Positions 8,232-12,979 of a DNA stretch of 12,979 nucleotides are shown here, piece by piece. The position numbers were made by a program, and so were the translations under genes. A model generated the notes under the pieces. The model made no database searches, had not been told where the DNA came from, and worked only from the letters and a program-made list of their open reading frames with translations. The stretch's first letter is position 1. Every line of letters begins with the position of its first letter. Source of the DNA: an uncultured Acidimicrobium sp. (GTDB lineage Bacteria; Actinomycetota; Acidimicrobiia; Acidimicrobiales; Ilumatobacteraceae); NCBI GenBank assembly GCA_903853285.1, contig CAINTF010000087.1, positions 1-12,979 of the forward strand, given 5' to 3'.

Positions 8232-9571
8232 CTGTCGACCTCACCTAGCACTGGGTCAACTGAGGAAATCACTGCAACGGCATCGGCCACGAGTCCTCCA
8301 CGCATCATGTGCGGCAGTGCTTGTACGTTGACAAAACTCGGTGCGCGTACGTGCATGCGGTACGGCGTTGCCGAGCCATCGCTCGCGATGTAACAGCCAA
8401 TTTCACCGCGTGGGCTTTCGATCGCTACATACACTTCGCCTTCTGGAACCTTGAAGCCCTCAGTGAAAATCTTGAAGTGGTGAATCAGTGCTTCCATCGA
8501 CTCGTCAATACGGGCGCGTGGTGGCGGAGTGACTTTTTTATTTTGAATACGGAAGTCGCCGCCAGGCATCTTGTCAAGAATTTGGCGAACGATCCGCATT
8601 GACTCGCGAATTTCTGCCAATCGAATTGCATAGCGATCAAACGCATCGCCATAGCTGCCCACGATCACATCAAAATCAACATCTTTGTAGTTGAGGTATG
8701 GCATGTCGCGACGCAAGTCCCATGCCAAGCCGGTCGATCGCAAGATTGGGCCAGTCGCACCAAGCGCTATCGCTTCTTGTTGAGTGATCACTCCAACACC
8801 CTGCAACCGCTCACGCCAAATTGGCTGACCAGTCATCAACGTGTCGTACTCTTCCAATCGTGGTCCGAGCATTTCAAGAATTTCGAGCACATCATCGCGC
8901 CAACCCTCTGGCAAGTCGGCGGCAACGCCGCCGGGGCGAATGAAGTTGTGATTCATACGCAACCCTGTGACTTTTTGGAAAAAGCGCAATACTTCTTCGC
9001 GCTCGCGCCATCCGTACAACATCATCGAAACAGCACCAATGTCCATGCCGTTTGAAGCCATGAACAACAGGTGGCTGCTCATGCGATTCATTTCCGACAA
9101 CAACATGCGCATCCATACTGCGCGCTCAGGAATATCGCCATCGATACCAAGCAACTTTTCGGTTGCCATTGAGAAAACAAGTTCGTTATTTAAAGGCGAT
9201 GCGTAATCCATACGAGTGACGTTGGTGCCACCCTGCATAAATGTGAGCGACTCGCCGGTCTTTTCCATGCCCGTATGTAGGTAGCCAATGATTGGCTTGC
9301 AACGCAACACTGTTTCGCCCTTCAACTCGAGCATCAAGCGCAACACCCCGTGTGTTGACGGGTGTTGTGGACCCATGTTGATGATCATTGTCTGATCTTC
9401 ACCAGGATCAGACTCAACTTCGGCGAGCAATGCAACGTCTGCTTCGCTCATGCGCAACACTGCGCCAACTTCGCGCATTACTTCTTTAGCGGTCAGTTCG
9501 CTGCGTGAACGCAACTCTTGGTTACCTTCAAATGTTCCTGCAGAAACAACCGTGCTCAAGAGATCGCTCAT
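8228..9571 (-). CDS. nuoD: NADH-quinone oxidoreductase subunit D (NuoD), 49-kDa-type
   Basis: Peripheral-arm subunit, related to hydrogenase large subunits, that forms the quinone-reduction pocket with NuoB. It is 447 residues. NMGPQHPSTHG at 65-75 contains His74, and RMDY ends in Tyr123; these correspond to the quinone-headgroup residues His38 and Tyr87 of Thermus Nqo4. Also visible are GYLHTGMEK (96-104) and the near-C-terminal RAPSFVN and PVLGEVDR, typical of the family. The hydrogenase Ni-Fe cysteines are absent, as expected. About 60 residues precede the conserved core, somewhat more than in compact homologues; the start is fixed by the ATGA overlap with nuoC. nuoC and nuoD are separate genes, unlike the E. 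coli nuoCD fusion. Confidence 0.97.
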   Translation of the reverse strand: MSDLLSTVVSAGTFEGNQELRSRSELTAKEVMREVGAVLRMSEADVALLAEVESDPGEDQTMIINMGPQHPSTHGVLRLMLELKGETVLRCKPIIGYLHTGMEKTGESLTFMQGGTNVTRMDYASPLNNELVFSMATEKLLGIDGDIPERAVWMRMLLSEMNRMSSHLLFMASNGMDIGAVSMMLYGWREREEVLRFFQKVTGLRMNHNFIRPGGVAADLPEGWRDDVLEILEMLGPRLEEYDTLMTGQPIWRERLQGVGVITQQEAIALGATGPILRSTGLAWDLRRDMPYLNYKDVDFDVIVGSYGDAFDRYAIRLAEIRESMRIVRQILDKMPGGDFRIQNKKVTPPPRARIDESMEALIHHFKIFTEGFKVPEGEVYVAIESPRGEIGCYIASDGSATPYRMHVRAPSFVNVQALPHMMRGGLVADAVAVISSVDPVLGEVDR

Positions 9572-10044
9572 GATGCGCTTCCCTTGAATTGAACTGGAAT
9601 GCGGCCCTGCGAATAATCCTTGCGCAGCGGGTGGCCGTCCCAGTCTTCTGGCATCAAGATGCGAGTCAAGTCTGGGTGACCATTAAACGTGATGCCGAAC
9701 ATGTCAAACACTTCGCGCTCCATGGCTTCGGTGCCAGGGTACAAATCGAATGCTGAGTCAATTGATGCATCGGCTTCACTCACTTGAGTGCGCAATCGCA
9801 ATCGTGTGCGATCACGCATTGATAACAAGTTGACAACAACTTCGAAACGCTCTGGAGCAATCGCTTCTGGCAACATGCGACCAGGGTGGGTTAAGAAGTC
9901 GACAGCAGTGAGGTCAACACACATCGTGTATGAATCGTCGATCAGTTTGCGAAGTGTTGCGATATAGCGATCCTTCGGCACAAACAACACGCTCTGTCCG
10001 TGTGATTGGCCCAATACACAATCGTGCAACACGTCGGTTGTCAT
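9568..10044 (-). CDS. nuoC: NADH-quinone oxidoreductase subunit C (NuoC), 30-kDa-type
   Basis: Structural subunit of the connecting arm, without cofactors, that packs against NuoD. The protein has 158 residues, near the short end for the family. The family signature AMEREVFDMFGITFNGHPDL spans 107-126 and is followed by the typical TRILMPEDWDGHPLRKDY. An alpha/beta N-terminal domain of about 100 residues comes first, including CVDLTAVDF (42-50). The ATG lies 3 nt after the nuoB TAG, and the TGA overlaps the nuoD start by 4 nt. The C-terminal tail after the signature (IPVQFKGSAS) is short. Confidence 0.96.
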   Translation of the reverse strand: MTTDVLHDCVLGQSHGQSVLFVPKDRYIATLRKLIDDSYTMCVDLTAVDFLTHPGRMLPEAIAPERFEVVVNLLSMRDRTRLRLRTQVSEADASIDSAFDLYPGTEAMEREVFDMFGITFNGHPDLTRILMPEDWDGHPLRKDYSQGRIPVQFKGSAS

Positions 10045-10047
10045 GGC

Positions 10048-10632
10048 CTAGCGCTTTCCAAGAACAACAGGTGTGTACGTGCCAGCTGCAATTTCTTGAA
10101 TATGCACATTCGCACCTGCACCTGTTGATTTGCGACGGCTCATGATTTCTCCGTCTTCAATCAATTGGTGCAATGTTTCGATCGCGTGAATCAAAGTCTC
10201 TGGTGTTGGAGGACAACCTGGTGCGTACACATCGACAGGGACAATCTGGTCAACACCCTGCACGATTGCATAGTTGTTAAACATTCCTCCGCTGCTCGCG
10301 CACACGCCCATAGAAATAACCCACTTAGGTTCCATCATCTGGTCGTAAACCTGTCGCAACACCGGCGCCATCTTTTGGCTCACGCGCCCTGCAACGATCA
10401 TGATGTCGGCCTGGCGTGGTGAAGCGCGAAACACTTCCATACCAAATCGTGCAAGGTCGTAATGCGCAGTTCCTGTTGCCATCATCTCGATTGCACAGCA
10501 TGCAAGCCCAAACGTTGCGCCCCAGCTTGAGCGCGAGCGCGACCACTTCACTACATCTTCAATTCGTCCAGTTAAAAAGTTGTGCTCAAGACCACCAAGG
10601 CCGTCGTCCATTACGTTGCGCACGAGACCCAT
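10048..10632 (-). CDS. nuoB: NADH-quinone oxidoreductase subunit B (NuoB), cluster N2
   Basis: Holds cluster N2, the [4Fe-4S] centre that reduces quinone. At 194 residues it is of family length. All four ligands are present: the tandem Cys45-Cys46 in [10 protein letters not shown], Cys111 in GVCASSGG, and Cys140 in [10 protein letters not shown]. Other family landmarks are [16 protein letters not shown] (61-76) and [15 protein letters not shown] (95-109). The ATG shares one base with the nuoA TGA (TGATG). The stop is 3 nt from nuoC. No unusual insertion is visible. Confidence 0.98.
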   Translation of the reverse strand: MGLVRNVMDDGLGGLEHNFLTGRIEDVVKWSRSRSSWGATFGLACCAIEMMATGTAHYDLARFGMEVFRASPRQADIMIVAGRVSQKMAPVLRQVYDQMMEPKWVISMGVCASSGGMFNNYAIVQGVDQIVPVDVYAPGCPPTPETLIHAIETLHQLIEDGEIMSRRKSTGAGANVHIQEIAAGTYTPVVLGKR

Positions 10633-11114
10633 CAGGCTGCTGCTCCGTTGTCTTCTTCACGACCATCAAAACCAACTCGACGCACAGTGCTCAACACAGT
10701 GCGGCTCGGCGACTTCATCTCATCATTATTGCCCAAATCAAGCCGAACTGCTTTCTTGATTGGACCCCAATCGAGTGCACCGCGTGCAATCGCGTACACG
10801 AACGCAATGAAAAAAACTGCGCTGAATGCAACCATTTCGAAAAATGCATACGAGCCAAGTGCCTGACGGCTTACTGCGTATGGGTAGGCAAAAATAATTT
10901 CGATGTCAAACATGATGAACAACATCGCGATGATGTAAAAACTCACCGGAAAGCGCTCAGGTGCTTCGCGGCCTGGCACAATTCCGCACTCGTACGGTGC
11001 AGACTTTGCACTGTTTGGTCGACGTGGTGCAAGCAACATCGATGCAACCGAACTTAAGGCACCAAAGATGATGGCAAGAGCCATCAAGACGATGATTGGA
11101 AGATACTGACCCAC
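10632..11114 (-). CDS. nuoA: NADH-quinone oxidoreductase subunit A (NuoA)
   Basis: First structural gene of the complex; a three-helix membrane subunit next to NuoH whose loop contacts the quinone chamber. The 160-residue protein starts at a GTG ([15 protein letters not shown] fits the family N-terminus). Helices lie at about 4-28, 57-80 and 88-112. The conserved loop is [11 protein letters not shown] with Cys43, followed by [20 protein letters not shown] with the acidic pair Asp70 and Glu72. GALDWGP ends the core; a hydrophilic tail of about 40 residues follows. The gap to the upstream unknown gene is 7 nt. The nearest SD-like AAAGG lies 12 nt before the GTG, inside that gene, so initiation may rely on coupling. 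Confidence 0.96.
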   Translation of the reverse strand: MGQYLPIIVLMALAIIFGALSSVASMLLAPRRPNSAKSAPYECGIVPGREAPERFPVSFYIIAMLFIMFDIEIIFAYPYAVSRQALGSYAFFEMVAFSAVFFIAFVYAIARGALDWGPIKKAVRLDLGNNDEMKSPSRTVLSTVRRVGFDGREEDNGAAA

Positions 11115-11121
11115 GACTTGG

Positions 11122-11940
11122 CTATGCCTTTGAAGGCAGAGTCTCGCTGCTCAAGTTTGCACGCAACTGCAAGTCGCGGCGATGGAGCAACCAGCACAAC
11201 ATCAAGAAGATCAGCCCTGAGCCAAATGTAATAAACATGGCGGGTTGACGCTTTGCGCCGAGGTCGCGCAACATGTGCACGTAACGATGTGGTTGCGCAG
11301 TGTCAACAACTGGTCGAGCTGGTGCACGACCTGGCTCAACATGTTGTGGGACAACAGGTGCGACTTCGACAAGTGCGTACCTTGGCTTATGGAAGAACGC
11401 GAAGAAGTCGAGTGAATCATTGATCTTTGGAAAACGCTCGCCACCTCGGTCGTACACAGCTACTGACAAATACGAACCAGCAGGAAACTCTTTTGCCTCA
11501 ATTTGCAAAATTGCGTCGGATGCAGCAACTGCTTGGCCACGTTGCGGATCCGCTTCGTCCAACAAATGCCATCCCTCTGTCTGAAGCTGTGTCGAAATTG
11601 ATGCCGCATTAGCTACAGGATCGCCACCCAAAGTTGGCTCAACTTTCAAAATTTCTGCACCCACCATTAGCGACGAGTCGCGCACAATCGTGACGGGTTC
11701 AGCAGGATGCCAAAACGGTGTTGGTCCTTTGAGACCAATGCCGTATGTCCACCAAATTGCACCCATTGTCATCATCCAGCCAAAGAAAGCTGCGATAACC
11801 AGTAAAAAGCCAAGACGAGCACCGACGTTGGTGCCGACTACTAAATATGTACCACCAATCAATACGACTGCCGCAATGAGAACGACAACAATGCCGCGCA
11901 GTTCTGGTTGCCAGTTGATTGCAAACAATGTTGACAACAT
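11122..11940 (-). CDS. Membrane protein of unknown function upstream of nuoA
   Basis: I do not recognise the family. The 272-residue product has two N-terminal transmembrane segments (about 15-35 and 43-66; the second contains FFGWMMTMGAIWWTYG), a soluble region of about 165 residues (67-233) and a third transmembrane segment at about 234-253, followed by a charged tail beginning HRRD. The soluble part contains LDFFAFFHKPRYALVEVAP (178-196). It has no Cys outside the last helix and no CxxCH or Fe-S motif, so it probably binds no heme c or cluster by itself. It starts immediately after the stop of the diheme cytochrome gene (TAA then ATG, no gap) and ends 7 nt before nuoA. This suggests that it is co-translated with the cytochrome and acts in the respiratory membrane, perhaps as a structural partner or accessory subunit; that role is inference. 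Confidence 0.8.
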   Translation of the reverse strand: MLSTLFAINWQPELRGIVVVLIAAVVLIGGTYLVVGTNVGARLGFLLVIAAFFGWMMTMGAIWWTYGIGLKGPTPFWHPAEPVTIVRDSSLMVGAEILKVEPTLGGDPVANAASISTQLQTEGWHLLDEADPQRGQAVAASDAILQIEAKEFPAGSYLSVAVYDRGGERFPKINDSLDFFAFFHKPRYALVEVAPVVPQHVEPGRAPARPVVDTAQPHRYVHMLRDLGAKRQPAMFITFGSGLIFLMLCWLLHRRDLQLRANLSSETLPSKA

Positions 11941-12979
11941 TTAGAGGCCTCTCACGTAATCGACAATGGCTGCAACTTGTGACTCGGTCAACATTGCGCC
12001 GAATGCAGGCATACGACCGCTGCCCTGACCCTGTTCGCCGTAACGCTTACCGTATTCGCTGCCACCGCTAATAAAATTGATCATGTCTGTTCGTTGAGGA
12101 AACTGACGAACCGATGAGCCACCGGTGAGGTTTGGTCCGAGTGCACCACCACCCGTGACTTGTGGGTCGCCGTACGACCAACCCTTGGTGTGGCAACGTG
12201 CGCATGAGTAATTACCGCTACCTAGGTCGAGGTTGAACAATGCTTCACCAACTGTTTTGTAGGTGCCAGCAGCAACCAAACGCTCGGCTTCTGTCTGAAT
12301 TGCATCTTGAGTTGCCTTCGGTAAATGGCCACCATCACAAATCAGGGGATCATCACCGACCACCCTGCAATCTTCGCGCGGAATCTGAATGCTCTTCAAG
12401 TACGTCAAGATCGTTTGGATCTGCTGCTCATTCATTGGACCGCCACCAACGAGGCCCCATGGCGACATCGGCGAAAAAGGACGCCCGTAGTTAAGGATGA
12501 AACGAATTTCTTCTTCACTAAATCGATAATAAATAGTGTTAATCGCAGGGGCTTTCCAACTCACTTCTTTTACTTCACCAGTTTTTGGATCGGTAATTGC
12601 ATATGCAGCAGCGCCTCCTGGGCCTTTCATGCCGCCATGGCAACCTGCGCAGTTGTAACCACCTGATGCGGTTACAGCAAACAACTTGCTACCCCAATGT
12701 TCGAATTCATGATCCCATTGTTTGACCGCACCAGCTTCACGACCTGGCTCAAGAATCCAATACAGCGGCAAGCTAATGGTGACAACGGCAAGAAACAAAA
12801 GACCGATCAACTGAGTACGTTCGATTTTCTTTCCTTCAAGAATCTCGTCGTCGTAGTACGGCTTGCGGTTTGCTGCGAGCGTAATTTCGGAACCAATTTC
12901 GGCACGACTACGACGAATGTTGGTGAGTCCGTAGACAATCCAACCGCCGAGCGCGATTACCAAAATAATCCATGCGATG
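11941..12979 (-). CDS. Membrane-anchored diheme cytochrome c, 5' end outside window
   Basis: The frame is open to the window edge (345 codons visible). A TTG at 12963 could be read as a start but would cut into the first hydrophobic segment, so the true start probably lies just upstream. The N-terminus has two hydrophobic helices: one at the visible start (AWIILVIALGGWIVYGL) and one at LIGLLFLAVVTISLPLYWIL. An arginine-containing loop between them suggests a hairpin with the heme domains outside the membrane. Two c-type heme sites follow: CAGCH (12637-12651) and CARCH (12190-12204), with possible axial methionines in RPFSPMSPWG and GRMPAFGAM. The layout of two helices plus two cytochrome c domains resembles CcoP of cbb3 oxidases or a cytochrome subunit of a quinol:oxygen pathway. 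I cannot assign it more precisely. It directly precedes the unknown membrane gene. Confidence 0.9.
   Translation of the reverse strand, partial: IAWIILVIALGGWIVYGLTNIRRSRAEIGSEITLAANRKPYYDDEILEGKKIERTQLIGLLFLAVVTISLPLYWILEPGREAGAVKQWDHEFEHWGSKLFAVTASGGYNCAGCHGGMKGPGGAAAYAITDPKTGEVKEVSWKAPAINTIYYRFSEEEIRFILNYGRPFSPMSPWGLVGGGPMNEQQIQTILTYLKSIQIPREDCRVVGDDPLICDGGHLPKATQDAIQTEAERLVAAGTYKTVGEALFNLDLGSGNYSCARCHTKGWSYGDPQVTGGGALGPNLTGGSSVRQFPQRTDMINFISGGSEYGKRYGEQGQGSGRMPAFGAMLTESQVAAIVDYVRGL

Larger units (their letters stand above)
1..12979 (-). other. Single-strand respiratory gene cluster (cytochrome c - unknown - nuoA to nuoL)
   Basis: All fourteen genes point the same way. Junctions in order are: 0 nt (cytochrome/unknown), 7 nt (unknown/nuoA), 1-nt overlap (A/B), 3 nt (B/C), 4-nt overlap (C/D), 4-nt overlap (D/E), 4-nt overlap (E/F), 2 nt (F/G), 4-nt overlap (G/H), 1-nt overlap (H/I), 1-nt overlap (I/J), 4-nt overlap (J/K), 3 nt (K/L). 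There is no room for a promoter or terminator between genes. One polycistronic transcript starting beyond the high-coordinate edge is the simplest reading; internal promoters inside coding sequence cannot be excluded. Confidence 0.8.

Noticed and set aside
8917..8933. GC-rich hairpin (7-bp arms, 3-nt loop) in nuoD
   Set aside because: No T-tract follows on the transcribed strand and it encodes the conserved PGGVAADLPEG stretch; not a terminator.
8228..9571. NuoD as a hydrogenase large subunit
   Set aside because: The Ni-Fe-binding cysteine pairs are absent, and the complex I quinone-site motifs and gene order identify NuoD.
10416..11057. Plus-strand open frame of 213 codons across nuoA/nuoB
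   Set aside because: Antisense to two highly conserved genes, Cys/His/Arg-rich without any domain, no ribosome-binding site; a shadow frame.
12961..12963. TTG at 12963 as start of the cytochrome c gene
   Set aside because: The frame remains open and hydrophobic upstream to the window edge, so the first helix would be cut; the gene is treated as 5'-partial.

Overview
The window is a bacterial respiratory locus read entirely from the minus strand. It holds twelve consecutive subunit genes of the proton-pumping NADH:quinone oxidoreductase (respiratory complex I, NDH-1) in the canonical order nuoA-B-C-D-E-F-G-H-I-J-K-L. They are preceded, on the high-coordinate side, by a gene for a membrane-anchored diheme cytochrome c (5' end outside the window) and by a three-helix membrane protein of unknown function. 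nuoL runs off the low-coordinate edge, so nuoM and nuoN probably lie beyond position 1.

Organism: separate nuoC and nuoD genes, the N7-type CxxCxxxCx27C motif in NuoG, the NuoA/NuoH/NuoI sequence style and the long NuoI C-terminus suggest an actinobacterium. Base composition is intermediate by eye. From memory of related sequences I lean toward an Acidimicrobiia/Ilumatobacter-like planktonic lineage, but this is inference and cannot be settled without a search.

Layout in transcription order: diheme cytochrome c (12979-11941, partial), unknown membrane protein (11940-11122), nuoA (11114-10632), nuoB (10632-10048), nuoC (10044-9568), nuoD (9571-8228), nuoE (8231-7617), nuoF (7620-6202), nuoG (6199-3815), nuoH (3818-2592), nuoI (2592-1933), nuoJ (1933-1397), nuoK (1400-1080), nuoL (1076-1, partial). 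No junction is wider than 7 nt. Five junctions are ATGA 4-nt overlaps and three are 1-nt stop/start overlaps, so the set looks like one translationally coupled operon. No tRNA, rRNA, mobile element, CRISPR array, internal promoter or terminator was found, and there is no gene-free stretch longer than a few bases.

Function: NuoE/F/G form the NADH dehydrogenase arm (FMN and Fe-S clusters), NuoB/C/D/I the connecting arm ending at the quinone site, and NuoA/H/J/K/L the membrane proton-pumping arm. All cluster-ligand cysteines and the main membrane charged residues I could check are present, so the complex looks intact. The most interesting points are the tight linkage of the diheme cytochrome and the unknown membrane protein to nuoA, a charged Lys/Arg/Ser/Glu-rich insertion near the NuoI N-terminus, and a loop insertion before the last cluster ligand of NuoF. 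I saw no convincing undescribed system; this is mostly a standard core-metabolism region.
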